DNA of 64,000 bases, taken from positions 100,366 to 164,365 of the forward strand of contig NZ_VWSG01000003.1 in assembly GCF_008629655.1 (NCBI RefSeq). The letters are read 5' to 3'. The position numbers and the translations under genes are program-made. Numbering within the stretch: the first letter of the stretch is position 1; each line of letters opens with the position of its first letter. Source of the DNA: Paenimyroides baculatum. Its GTDB lineage: Bacteria; Bacteroidota; Bacteroidia; Flavobacteriales; Flavobacteriaceae. The notes beneath the pieces were generated by a model. It was not told the origin of the DNA, did no database searches, and saw only the letters and a list, made by a program, of their open reading frames with translations. Positions 41,938 to 50,398 of this stretch are shown one piece after another.

Positions 41938-43179
41938 ATGAACGATCAGCTAAAAAAAAGTCAACTAAAAAAACATAAAATGCTAGCAACAGGCTTGTTT
42001 ATACTTATGGCAGTTGTTTATGTTTTAATGTTGTATCTTTTAAAAAACAATCCGCAAGAGTGGATGGAATATGTTCGAGCGTTTTCAGAGGCCGGAATGG
42101 TTGGTGCATTGGCAGACTGGTTTGCAGTTACAGCTTTGTTTAAATATCCGTTAGGCATAAAAATTCCGCATACAAACCTTATTACAAACAATAAAGATTC
42201 GTTAGGTGAAAATTTGGGGAACTTTGTCAGCACAAATTTCCTGACTCCGGATACTATTCGTCCGTACATCAATAAACTATCAATCAGTGAATATTTAAAT
42301 GACTGGCTTTCTAAAGACAAAAATCAACAGCTTATTTATAACGAATGCAGTAAAATTATTCAACGAATAATAAGCAATCTGGATGATGAATCTATCGCTG
42401 AATTTTTAGCAACTAAAGGTTTTGAACTTACAAGTGAAATTAGATTAGAAAAATTAGCAGCGACTTCCCTACTCTACCTTTTGGAACAGAATGAGCACGA
42501 TCGTTTGTTGAACATTATTTTGCCACAGGCACAGCATTATGTTGGAAATAACCGGGAATTGATTTATAACAAAGTCGTTGAGAAGCAACCAATATTAGGT
42601 TTGATCGGCGGAAAATCAGTTACAAATCAATTGATTTCGGGCATTACTACATTTTTAGAAGAAATTGAAAAGAATCCAAATCATGATATTAGGAAATCGG
42701 TTACTTTAAAACTGTATCAGGTGGTGGAAGATTTAAACGAAAAAGACGATTGGCATGATAAGTTCGATCAAATTAAAGAAGAATTCATTACAAAAGAAAA
42801 ATTGTACGAATACACGAAAGATATCTGGCTGCGACTGAAAGAAGATATGCTGGAGAAATTGAGTGACCGAAATGCTACATTTAATCAGTACATAAAACAG
42901 AACATTCAGCAAATGATCGTGAGTTTTAGAGAAGATCAAACAATGCAAGAAAATATCGACAAATATGCTCGACAGTACGTTTATAAAATGGTTTTGAAAA
43001 ACAGCAGCGAGGTTGGAAAAATCATTACAAATACGGTTCAAAAATGGGACGGAACCGAATTAAGCGAAAAAATGGAATTGGAAGTTGGCAAAGATTTACA
43101 ATACATTCGCATAAACGGGACGTTAGTTGGCGGACTTGTAGGTTTGCTTATTTATACTTTGACGCATTTATTTTTATAA
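41938..43179 (+). CDS. DUF445 membrane protein
   Basis: 413 residues. An N-terminal helix (MLATGLFILMAVVYVLMLYLL) is followed by the DUF445 signature MVGALADWFAVTALFKYPLG and IPHTNLITNNKDSLGENLG, then a long charged helical region, and a final helix (IRINGTLVGGLVGLLIYTLTHLFL). The layout, membrane helices at both ends with a helical domain between, is typical (YjiN-like). It is inner-membrane; function unknown. A hairpin terminator follows at 43256. Confidence 0.9.
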   Translation: MNDQLKKSQLKKHKMLATGLFILMAVVYVLMLYLLKNNPQEWMEYVRAFSEAGMVGALADWFAVTALFKYPLGIKIPHTNLITNNKDSLGENLGNFVSTNFLTPDTIRPYINKLSISEYLNDWLSKDKNQQLIYNECSKIIQRIISNLDDESIAEFLATKGFELTSEIRLEKLAATSLLYLLEQNEHDRLLNIILPQAQHYVGNNRELIYNKVVEKQPILGLIGGKSVTNQLISGITTFLEEIEKNPNHDIRKSVTLKLYQVVEDLNEKDDWHDKFDQIKEEFITKEKLYEYTKDIWLRLKEDMLEKLSDRNATFNQYIKQNIQQMIVSFREDQTMQENIDKYARQYVYKMVLKNSSEVGKIITNTVQKWDGTELSEKMELEVGKDLQYIRINGTLVGGLVGLLIYTLTHLFL

Positions 43180-43255
43180 ATCCTACATTCAAGTTCAAAA
43201 ATAATGAGATTCCGGATCAAGTCCAGAATGACAGAATTGCGAATTACTTAATACT

Positions 43256-43284
43256 AAAAACGGAAACTTAAAGTTTCCGTTTTT
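43256..43284. terminator. Bidirectional terminator between DUF445 and MFS genes
   Basis: A 13-bp stem aaaaacggaaact/agtttccgttttt with a taa loop. Its right edge touches 43285, the stop of the corrected MFS reading frame. Confidence 0.9.
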
Positions 43285-43321
43285 TTATATATTTTTAATT
43301 TCGTTAGGATCGTGCTTGTGT

Positions 43322-44662
43322 TTAAAAAACAACGCAAACAAAATAGCAACTATAAAAGAATAAGCCGCAAATGTAAGCCAGATACCTTGCCAATCTTTCA
43401 CGAAAACTTCGTTGCTTAAGAAAGACTCCGTTTTCAGCAATATTTACTCTAAAAGAATCTTTTAAAATGGTTAAAAATGTCGGATTATCTGCTGTTGTAT
43501 TTAGTTCTGTAGCTAAATCTGTAGCCGATGTAAACGATTTTGTAAAATATTTATCAATCACCCATCCGGCAACGTTGCTTCCTATTACTGCTCCAAAACC
43601 ATTGGTCATCATCATAAATAATCCTTGTGCCGATGAACGAATTTTAGCATTTGTATTGGTTTCAACAAACAACGATCCCGAAATATTAAAGAAATCAAAC
43701 GCCATTCCGTAAACAATACAAGAGAAAAGGATCATCCACAAACCAGTTGCAGGATCTCCGTAAGCAAATAACGCAAATCGTAAAACCCAAGCCAGCATTG
43801 AAATAAGCATTACTTTTTTAATTCCGTATCGTTTCAAGAAAAACGGAATTGCCAAAATAAACAACGTTTCAGATATTTGAGAAACCGACATGATTATGGT
43901 AGAATATTTCACTACAACCGAATCTGCATACTTTGGAAAATGCTTGAATTCATCTATAAAAACATCGCCATACGCATTGGTCAATTGTAATGCGCCACCC
44001 AAAAACATTGAAAATATAAAGAACAATGCCATTTTGTAATTTCCGAACAATTTAAAGGCATTCAAGCCTAACTGTTCTGTTAAAGGGGCATTTTTATCGA
44101 TTAATCGCTGTGGCGGACATTTAGGCAAGGTGAACGCATACAAACCCAATAATACCGCAGAAACTCCGGCAATATAAAACTGACCTGCAGTTGCTTTGTT
44201 TCCCGTTAGGTTCACCAACCACATGGCTGCAATAAAACCAACTGTTCCCCAAACACGTACCGGCGGAAAATCTTTAATAACATCGAACCCTTTATTTTTT
44301 AAAATGGTGTACGATATAGAATTGTTCAACGCAATTGTGGGCATGTAAAAACACATTGCCAAAAGCATCACATAGAAAAAAGAAGATGGATTATCTACCT
44401 GCGGAAGATAAAACAACACCAAACCATATAAAATATGAAGCAAACCATACAACCGTTCGGCATTTATCCAACGATCGGCAATAATTCCGGTAAGTGTAGG
44501 CACAAAAATAGATGCAATACCCATGGTTCCAAAAACGGCTCCGAATTGGGTTCCATCCCACTGTTTATCACCAAACCAATAATTACCAATTGTTATTAAC
44601 CAGGCTCCCCAAACAAAAAATTGTAGAAAATTCATGGCTATTAGTTTCGATTTTATGCCCAT
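43322..44662 (-). CDS. NupG-family nucleoside permease (MFS), C-terminus frameshifted
   Basis: 446 residues as read, with about 11 membrane helices. Start MNFLQFFVWGAWLITIGNYW, ADRWINAERLYGLLHILYG, and FPPVRVWGTVGFIAAMWLV are NupG/XapB-type nucleoside:H+ symporter motifs. The last ~30 residues (KQRSFRERLARYLAYICGLF) are unlike any permease. One base shift near 43411-43420 restores SNEVFVKDWQGIWLTFAAYS, a final membrane helix and an FKHKHDPNE tail, ending at 43285 beside the terminator (458 residues). So the gene has a one-base insertion, real or from sequencing. Confidence 0.88.
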   Translation of the reverse strand: MGIKSKLIAMNFLQFFVWGAWLITIGNYWFGDKQWDGTQFGAVFGTMGIASIFVPTLTGIIADRWINAERLYGLLHILYGLVLFYLPQVDNPSSFFYVMLLAMCFYMPTIALNNSISYTILKNKGFDVIKDFPPVRVWGTVGFIAAMWLVNLTGNKATAGQFYIAGVSAVLLGLYAFTLPKCPPQRLIDKNAPLTEQLGLNAFKLFGNYKMALFFIFSMFLGGALQLTNAYGDVFIDEFKHFPKYADSVVVKYSTIIMSVSQISETLFILAIPFFLKRYGIKKVMLISMLAWVLRFALFAYGDPATGLWMILFSCIVYGMAFDFFNISGSLFVETNTNAKIRSSAQGLFMMMTNGFGAVIGSNVAGWVIDKYFTKSFTSATDLATELNTTADNPTFLTILKDSFRVNIAENGVFLKQRSFRERLARYLAYICGLFFYSCYFVCVVF

Positions 44663-44722
44663 TTGTATCGTTTTAATAAAAAAAGTGTGTAAAAGTATTA
44701 ATTTTTAACGGTAAGAAAAAGT

Positions 44723-45415
44723 CTAAACAGCATTTATGGCTTTGTGAGCCATATCTAAAATCATTTGGAACTGTTGTTCTTTGTTCAGGTTTGAATTATC
44801 GATCATTACTGCATTTTCAGCAACAATTAAAGGAGAATCTTCTCGAGAAGAATCAATTTTGTCACGCTCAACAACATTTTTCAGAACCTCATCAAAAGTA
44901 ATATTTGGTGATTTTTCCTGCATTTCTAAAAATCTGCGTTCTGCTCTGATTTCAGCGGAAGCTGTCATAAAGATTTTTAATTCAGCATCAGGAAAAACAA
45001 CGGTTCCAATATCACGACCATCCATTACAACACCTTTATCAATGCCGTATTTTTTTTGCTGCTGAACCAATTTTGTTCTAATTGCAGAAACTTCGGCAAT
45101 TTTACTTACAAAGTTCGATACTTCAATCGATCTTATTTTATCTTCCACATTTTCATCGTTCAGATAAATTTCGGCAAAACCCAAATCTTCATTAAACTTA
45201 AACGATAAAAAAACATGATTTAAATTTGCAACCAATTGGTCGGCATAAAAAGAATCAGAAGAAATAAAACCTTGCTGCATGGCAAACAAGGTTACGGCAC
45301 GGTACATAGCACCGGTATCGATATAAATATAATTTAAGGCTTTTGCCAGCTGTTTTGCCAGCGTGCTTTTTCCGGTTGATGAATGACCATCAATAGCTAT
45401 GGTTATTTTTTTCAA
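44723..45415 (-). CDS. cmk: Cytidylate kinase
   Basis: 230 residues. The start is TTG at 45413-45415, because KKITIAIDGHSSTGKSTLAK (beta-strand and P-loop) must be included and no ATG lies nearby upstream. YIDTGAMYRAVTLFA is the CMP-binding motif; GVVMDGRDIGTVVFPDAELK and FMTASAEIRAERR are the NMP and LID regions. It phosphorylates CMP and dCMP to the diphosphates. It follows porQ by 26 bases, an arrangement I recall from other Flavobacteriaceae. Confidence 0.95.
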   Translation of the reverse strand: MKKITIAIDGHSSTGKSTLAKQLAKALNYIYIDTGAMYRAVTLFAMQQGFISSDSFYADQLVANLNHVFLSFKFNEDLGFAEIYLNDENVEDKIRSIEVSNFVSKIAEVSAIRTKLVQQQKKYGIDKGVVMDGRDIGTVVFPDAELKIFMTASAEIRAERRFLEMQEKSPNITFDEVLKNVVERDKIDSSREDSPLIVAENAVMIDNSNLNKEQQFQMILDMAHKAINAV

Positions 45416-45441
45416 GACAATTTATTTTATCTGCAAAAATA

Positions 45442-46452
45442 TTACAGTTTAACCGATAAGCCAAACAAATTGGTGTTTCCTGCCAATGTAAAGCGGTTGT
45501 ATGCGTATTCTATTCTAAAACGTTTCACTTGTAAGCCAAAACCTGCGGTAAAACCTGCAAAACTGCGTTGTTCTACCAGCTTCATTTCTTCGCCGTTTTT
45601 AAAGTTGTATCCTAAACGAATGTTGAAGTTTTTTTCTGGAAACAACTCGATACCAACCACTACGTGTCGCATAAGATTGTTACCAAAACCAACTTTTTCT
45701 TCGGTTACATTATTTTCAAGATCGACTTGCGAACGATTTGGATTTGAGAAAGATATATCCCATTTCTGAAGATTATCTAACGTTAAATGCCAACGAATAG
45801 GCACATTTTCCAATAATTTACTGAAACCTAAAACAACTTCGAACGGTAAACTTTCACGCGTATCTTCGTAGCTTGACAATTGTCCGCCTAAATTTTTAAA
45901 AGTTAAACCTGCTGCCCAACCCGTTTCTTTATCGTTGTACAAACCACCGATATCTGCTGCAACAGCAAACGAATTATAGCTTTCTAATGTCGATGAAATG
46001 GCTTTGATGTTTGCCCCGACAGAAAAATTGGTATCTTGAAAAGGATGTGCATAACCAACTGAAACAGCGATATCGTTACCCGAAAAAGATCCGGTTGTGA
46101 TACCGTTTTCATCATATCCATCCATAGATCCGTAATTTAAAAAGGTAACGCCTACATGAAAGTTACGCCCGTTTTTAAATTTGTGTGCATAAGCTGCCGA
46201 TCCCAAACTTGTATCGCCGTAATATCTACCAAAATTTACTGCCAGCATGTTGTTCATTTCGTCGTTTAACGATGCCGGATTGTATAGTACCTGATTTACT
46301 TCGTTACCCGTTATGGTTACGTTGCTGCCACCTAATGCAGCTTGTTTGGGCGATGTTGGCATTTGTAAAAACTGATAAGCGTTTTTACCGCCTACCTGCG
46401 CAGTTGCGGTTGTTAGTGTTATTAAAGAAACTAATGTTAATAGTTTACGCAT
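45442..46452 (-). CDS. porQ: Type IX secretion system protein PorQ
   Basis: 336 residues. Signal MRKLLTLVSLITLTTATAQ, then VGGKNAYQFLQMPTSPKQAALGG, the conserved PorQ start; the rest is beta-barrel-like with NQVLYNPASLNDEMNNMLAV, HVGVTFLNYGSMDGYDENG and a final aromatic strand (NTNLFGLSVKL). PorQ belongs to the PorV/FadL-like outer-membrane proteins and is needed for type IX secretion in Porphyromonas and Flavobacterium. Its presence supports that the repeat protein at 1-2108 may use this route, which is inference. Confidence 0.93.
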   Translation of the reverse strand: MRKLLTLVSLITLTTATAQVGGKNAYQFLQMPTSPKQAALGGSNVTITGNEVNQVLYNPASLNDEMNNMLAVNFGRYYGDTSLGSAAYAHKFKNGRNFHVGVTFLNYGSMDGYDENGITTGSFSGNDIAVSVGYAHPFQDTNFSVGANIKAISSTLESYNSFAVAADIGGLYNDKETGWAAGLTFKNLGGQLSSYEDTRESLPFEVVLGFSKLLENVPIRWHLTLDNLQKWDISFSNPNRSQVDLENNVTEEKVGFGNNLMRHVVVGIELFPEKNFNIRLGYNFKNGEEMKLVEQRSFAGFTAGFGLQVKRFRIEYAYNRFTLAGNTNLFGLSVKL

Positions 46453-46568
46453 GTTTAGTTGAATTACATGAAAACGAATATATAACTTTATAACGACAGA
46501 ATAAAAAAATTGGTATGTTTTCGTGCGGAAATTTCTTAAAAAATACCTTATAACTTTATTTATATAAT

Positions 46569-47026
46569 TTAATTTTGCCTTACTAAAGTTAGTTTGTAAT
46601 CTTTATCTTTTAAAAATTCAATGTTCAACAGTTTATAAACTGTTTCTAATCGATTATCGTAGAAAATTTTAAGATAAGTATTTTCTTTTTCATTAATGAT
46701 TTTCAATTTATGTGGTAGATTTTTCGGTCGCGTAAAAGAATTCATAAAAAACTACCATCTCTATAACCTCCCATACCTTGATAAAAATAATTAGATGAGG
46801 AAAAACTCCATCTAATTATTTTTTGATCTTCAGGAATTTTATGTCTGAAGAAAACTAAAGTATCATTTTCAAGATACATATCTTCTTTATTTTTTGCTAT
46901 CCATCTAATATCTCTTGGCTTTTCTAATTTGAAGAGTAATTTAAATTTTTGCTTTAACTCTTTCTCATGCTGACCGAAACATATTATTGGTAGTAAAAAG
47001 AATATAATTATGACTTAGCTTTTCAT
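46569..47026 (-). pseudogene. Decayed gene for a small secreted protein
   Basis: From the ATG at 47024-47026 the frame reads MKS-stop, then continues VIIIFFLLPIICFGQHEKE, a clear signal peptide ending FGQ, and a mature part with KPRDIRWIAKNKEDMYLEND, RHKIPEDQKIIRW and FYQGMGGYRDGSFL to a TGA at 46742-46744. In another frame MNSFTRPKNLPHKLK continues to 46569. So one nonsense codon (codon 4) and one indel in a run of six T break a ~150-residue secreted protein. The second piece could in principle be a 58-residue ORF of its own. It separates porQ from lon. Confidence 0.6.
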
Positions 47027-47071
47027 TATAGAGTTTCATTTTGAAAAATAAAAATAACAAAAAAAGCCAAT

Positions 47072-47101
47072 ACATTTCTGTACTGGCTTTTGGAATCAAT
47101 T
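47072..47101 (-). terminator. Terminator of lon
   Basis: Stem aaaagccaatac/gtactggctttt with one mismatch and a 6-base loop, just past the lon stop at 47112; T-rich on the minus-strand side. Confidence 0.8.
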
Positions 47102-47111
47102 TATATTTCAA

Positions 47112-49577
47112 TTAAGCTTCTTTTATAGTAAGCTCTTTTGCGTTTTTAACTTTTTGATTTGTCAATGCTAGATCAATAACTTCGGTCATTTTATCAACAT
47201 AATGAAACGTTAAGCCCGTTAAATATTCCGGTTTTATCTGATCGATATCACGTTTATTATCTTTACAAAGAATAATTTCCTTGATGTTCGCGCGTTTTGC
47301 AGCCAATATTTTTTCTTTGATACCACCAACCGGAAGCACTTTTCCACGTAAGGTAATTTCACCCGTCATTGCTACATTTTTCTTGATTTTACGTTGGGTA
47401 AAACTCGAAACCATTGATGTTAACATGGCAATACCCGCCGACGGACCGTCTTTTGGTGTTGCACCTTCTGGTACGTGAACGTGAATTTTGTATTTATCGA
47501 ACACTTTGACATCAATGCCAAACAAATTACTGTTCGATTTAATGTATTCCAACGCAATCGTAGCCGATTCTTTCATTACATTACCCAGATTTCCGGTCAT
47601 TGTAAGCGTTCCTTTTCCTTCAGAAAGTATCGATTCTATAAACAAAATATCTCCACCAACGCGTGTCCAAGCCAAACCTGTAACCACACCGGCAACATCG
47701 TTACTTTCATATTTATCATAATCGTATTTAGGCGCGCCCAAAATTTTAATGATATCTTCTTCGGTCAGTTTTTCGTTGAATTCTTCTTCTAAAACAATCG
47801 ATTTTGCGATATTACGTACAATCGTTGCAACTTCTTTATCTAACCTACGCACACCCGATTCACGCGTGTATTTGGTAACGATAAATTCCATTACTTTTTT
47901 AGAAATACTGATTATTTTTGCATCTAAACCGTGTTCCTTCAATTGTTTTGGAAGCAAATGCTGTCTTAAAATCTCGGTTTTTTCTTCAATGGTATAACCG
48001 TTCATTTCAATAACTTCCATACGATCCAGCAACGCAGGCTGAATTGTATTTAAGCTGTTTGATGTGGCAATGAACATTACTTTTGAAAGATCAAAACCTA
48101 ATTCCACAAAATTATCATAGAATTCTTTATTTTGTTCTGGATCTAAAACTTCTAACATTGCACTTGACGGATCGCCTTGATTACTACTTGAAAGTTTATC
48201 GATTTCATCTAAAACAAACACCGGATTGGATGTTTTTGCCTTTTTGATCGATTGAATGATTCGCCCCGGCATAGCTCCGATATAGGTTTTACGGTGTCCA
48301 CGAATTTCGGCTTCGTCACGCAAACCGCCTAACGAAATACGAACATATTCGCGACCCAATGCTTTTGCAACCGATTTTCCGATAGATGTTTTACCAACAC
48401 CCGGCGGACCATACAAACACAAAATTGGCGATTTCATATCGTTTCGAAGTTTTAAAACTGCCATGTGTTCAATCACACGACGCTTAACATCTTCTAACCC
48501 GTAATGATCTTTATCTAAAATCTTTTTGGCGTTTTTAAGATCGAATTTATCTTTTGTATATTCGTTCCAAGGCAATTCCAACAAAAGTTCCAGGTAATTT
48601 CTTTGGATCGAAAACTCTGCAACCTGCGGATTCATACGCTGCATTTTGCTCAATTCCTTATCAAAATGCTCCTTGATTTTAGTATCCCACTTTTTAGATT
48701 TCGCTTTTGTACGCATTTCTTCAAATTCCTGCTCATGCGAAACGCCACCCAATTCTTCCTGAATGGTTTTTATTTGCTGATGTAGAAAATATTCTTTTTG
48801 CTGCTGATCTAAATCTATACGGACTTTGGTTTGAATATCGTTCTTTAAATTCAATTTCTGAAGTTCGGTATTCATTCTGCGAAGAGTTTCCAACGCGCGT
48901 TCCTTTAGATCATTTTTCTCTAAAAGTGCTTGTTTATCTGCAACATCAAGATTCAGGTTTGATGAAACAAAGTTTACCAAAAACGAATCGCTTTCGATGT
49001 TTTTAAGTGCAAAAGCAGCTTCTGAAGGAATATTCGGATTTTCGCGAACAATTTCCTGTGCTGTTTCTTTAATTGTTTCGATAATTGTTTTGAACTCTAA
49101 ATCGTTTGCATCTGGCTTCGCATCTTCAGCTTCAACAACTTTTGCCTTTAAATACGGATCTTCTTGAATAATTTCATCAATTGCAAAACGCTTTTTACCT
49201 TGTAAGATTACGGTAATGTTACCATCTGGCAATTTAAGAGTCTTTAAAATCTTTGCTACGGTACCAAATCGGTATACATCATTTCCGCCAGGAACCTCAA
49301 CTTCTTCGTTAAGCTGTGCAACAACCCCGATTGTTTTATTTCCTTCTAATGCTTCGTTAATTAATTTGATAGATTTGTCGCGACCTGCCGTAATAGGAAT
49401 TACAACACCTGGAAACAAGACCATGTTGCGTAAAGGTAATATACTAAGTTCAGTAGGAATTTCTTCTTTGTTCATTGCCTCTTCGTCTTCTTGAGAAAAC
49501 AACGGAATAAATTCTGCATTTGAATCTAAATCTTGAAGTGACAAATTGTCTAATGATATGATTTTTTCGTGTGACAT
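47112..49577 (-). CDS. lon: ATP-dependent Lon protease
   Basis: 821 residues from the ATG at 49575-49577 (MSHEKIISLD); the frame stays open to 49622 but that part holds the promoter. N-terminal substrate domain (LSILPLRNMVLFPGVVIPIT), AAA+ with GPPGVGKTSIGKS and PVFVLDEIDKLSSS, and the Ser-Lys protease domain with catalytic Ser in KDGPSAGIAM (about residue 713) and Lys in VGGIKEKIL (about 754). It degrades misfolded and regulatory proteins. A motif like that of clpB lies 14-25 bases before the start. Confidence 0.97.
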   Translation of the reverse strand: MSHEKIISLDNLSLQDLDSNAEFIPLFSQEDEEAMNKEEIPTELSILPLRNMVLFPGVVIPITAGRDKSIKLINEALEGNKTIGVVAQLNEEVEVPGGNDVYRFGTVAKILKTLKLPDGNITVILQGKKRFAIDEIIQEDPYLKAKVVEAEDAKPDANDLEFKTIIETIKETAQEIVRENPNIPSEAAFALKNIESDSFLVNFVSSNLNLDVADKQALLEKNDLKERALETLRRMNTELQKLNLKNDIQTKVRIDLDQQQKEYFLHQQIKTIQEELGGVSHEQEFEEMRTKAKSKKWDTKIKEHFDKELSKMQRMNPQVAEFSIQRNYLELLLELPWNEYTKDKFDLKNAKKILDKDHYGLEDVKRRVIEHMAVLKLRNDMKSPILCLYGPPGVGKTSIGKSVAKALGREYVRISLGGLRDEAEIRGHRKTYIGAMPGRIIQSIKKAKTSNPVFVLDEIDKLSSSNQGDPSSAMLEVLDPEQNKEFYDNFVELGFDLSKVMFIATSNSLNTIQPALLDRMEVIEMNGYTIEEKTEILRQHLLPKQLKEHGLDAKIISISKKVMEFIVTKYTRESGVRRLDKEVATIVRNIAKSIVLEEEFNEKLTEEDIIKILGAPKYDYDKYESNDVAGVVTGLAWTRVGGDILFIESILSEGKGTLTMTGNLGNVMKESATIALEYIKSNSNLFGIDVKVFDKYKIHVHVPEGATPKDGPSAGIAMLTSMVSSFTQRKIKKNVAMTGEITLRGKVLPVGGIKEKILAAKRANIKEIILCKDNKRDIDQIKPEYLTGLTFHYVDKMTEVIDLALTNQKVKNAKELTIKEA

Positions 49578-49590
49578 AAATATTTTATAA

Positions 49591-49602
49591 GTCAAAATGT
49601 CA
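49591..49602 (-). promoter_or_regulatory. TGACATTTTGAC motif at the lon transcription start region
   Basis: On the minus strand TGACATTTTGAC lies 14-25 bases before the lon ATG, downstream of a -7-like TATCTTTT. It resembles the two motifs before clpB. Confidence 0.4.
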
Positions 49603-49626
49603 TTATAAAAGATAAATAACATTTTA

Positions 49627-49670
49627 AAACATTAAGTTCGTATGTATTTTTAACTAAGGACTTAATGTTT
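49627..49670. repeat. 11-bp inverted repeat upstream of lon
   Basis: aaacattaagt and its exact complement lie 22 bp apart, upstream of the likely lon promoter. Operator or folded leader; unassigned. Confidence 0.6.
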
Positions 49671-49688
49671 CAATATTTATGCCAATAA

Positions 49689-49716
49689 AAAACGCCTTAC
49701 AATTGTAAGGCGTTTT
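49689..49716 (-). terminator. Terminator of the lipoprotein gene
   Basis: A perfect 28-bp palindrome (aaaacgccttacaa and complement) just after the stop at 49721. Confidence 0.88.
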
Positions 49717-49720
49717 GATA

Positions 49721-50314
49721 TTAATAAGTTATATAATTGAAATTTCCTTTTGAAATTCTTTGCGGTTCTAATTGCACTTCTTCATCCGGGAATAAAATAT
49801 ATTCAAAATTTCCATGCATGTATTTGGCTGTCCCATTAATTTCAGTAATGTTACCGTAACCAGCATTTTGATTTTCTTCAGCATTAATGGTAGAATACTC
49901 AACCCATACTTTCTCTAAAACTCCTTCATCATCTGGTATCAATTCCTGAACCATTAAAGTAGCAGAACTCATAAAGTTACTTGGATTATCAATACTTAAA
50001 ACCGTTGGAAAATTACCGACTACTAAGCTACTAAACTGAATATGGAAGTGAGCCGGTTTATAACGTATTTCCGGATTTGAAGTATCTTCTTGATTAATTA
50101 AAGATAAACGTGCATCAATTGACATGCCACCTCCAACAAAACCAACAGTTACTTTATCAGTTACAACTGTTTCTTTAGCGTTTAAATCAAAACTAAAAAT
50201 AGGTTTTCCTGGTAAACTATCATCCTTTACTTTTTCATCTATAGTTTCTGTTTCACATGATGCAAATCCAGCCGATAAAACTACTGATGCCAAAATATAT
50301 TTTAATTTTCTCAT
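49721..50314 (-). CDS. Hypothetical lipoprotein
   Basis: 197 residues. MRKLKYILASVVLSAGFASC is a lipoprotein signal with lipobox FASC followed by ETE. The mature part begins with an acidic linker, then FSFDLNAKETVVTDKVTVGF and KPAHFHIQFSSLVVG, alternating strands suggesting a beta-sandwich. I recognise no family. It is transcribed alone: terminator behind it and a TATATTTG box at 50343-50350 upstream. Confidence 0.75.
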   Translation of the reverse strand: MRKLKYILASVVLSAGFASCETETIDEKVKDDSLPGKPIFSFDLNAKETVVTDKVTVGFVGGGMSIDARLSLINQEDTSNPEIRYKPAHFHIQFSSLVVGNFPTVLSIDNPSNFMSSATLMVQELIPDDEGVLEKVWVEYSTINAEENQNAGYGNITEINGTAKYMHGNFEYILFPDEEVQLEPQRISKGNFNYITY

Positions 50315-50342
50315 AAGATTTAGTAAGAATGTTAAATTTATC

Positions 50343-50350
50343 CAAATATA
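50343..50350 (-). promoter_or_regulatory. -7 promoter box for the lipoprotein gene
   Basis: TATATTTG on the minus strand, 29 bases before the start codon at 50314. Confidence 0.45.
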
Positions 50351-50398
50351 AAATTATTTTTTTTACATATGAAAGTATTTGTAAAAATATTATTCATT

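Noticed and set aside
43044..43271. Plus-strand open frame overlapping the DUF445 gene end
   Set aside because: Out of frame with a well-supported gene; its tail only translates the dispersed-repeat-like DNA.
46740..46755. Programmed ribosomal frameshift in the T6 run of the secreted-protein gene
   Set aside because: A nonsense codon at position 4 breaks the same gene, so decay is the simpler reading.
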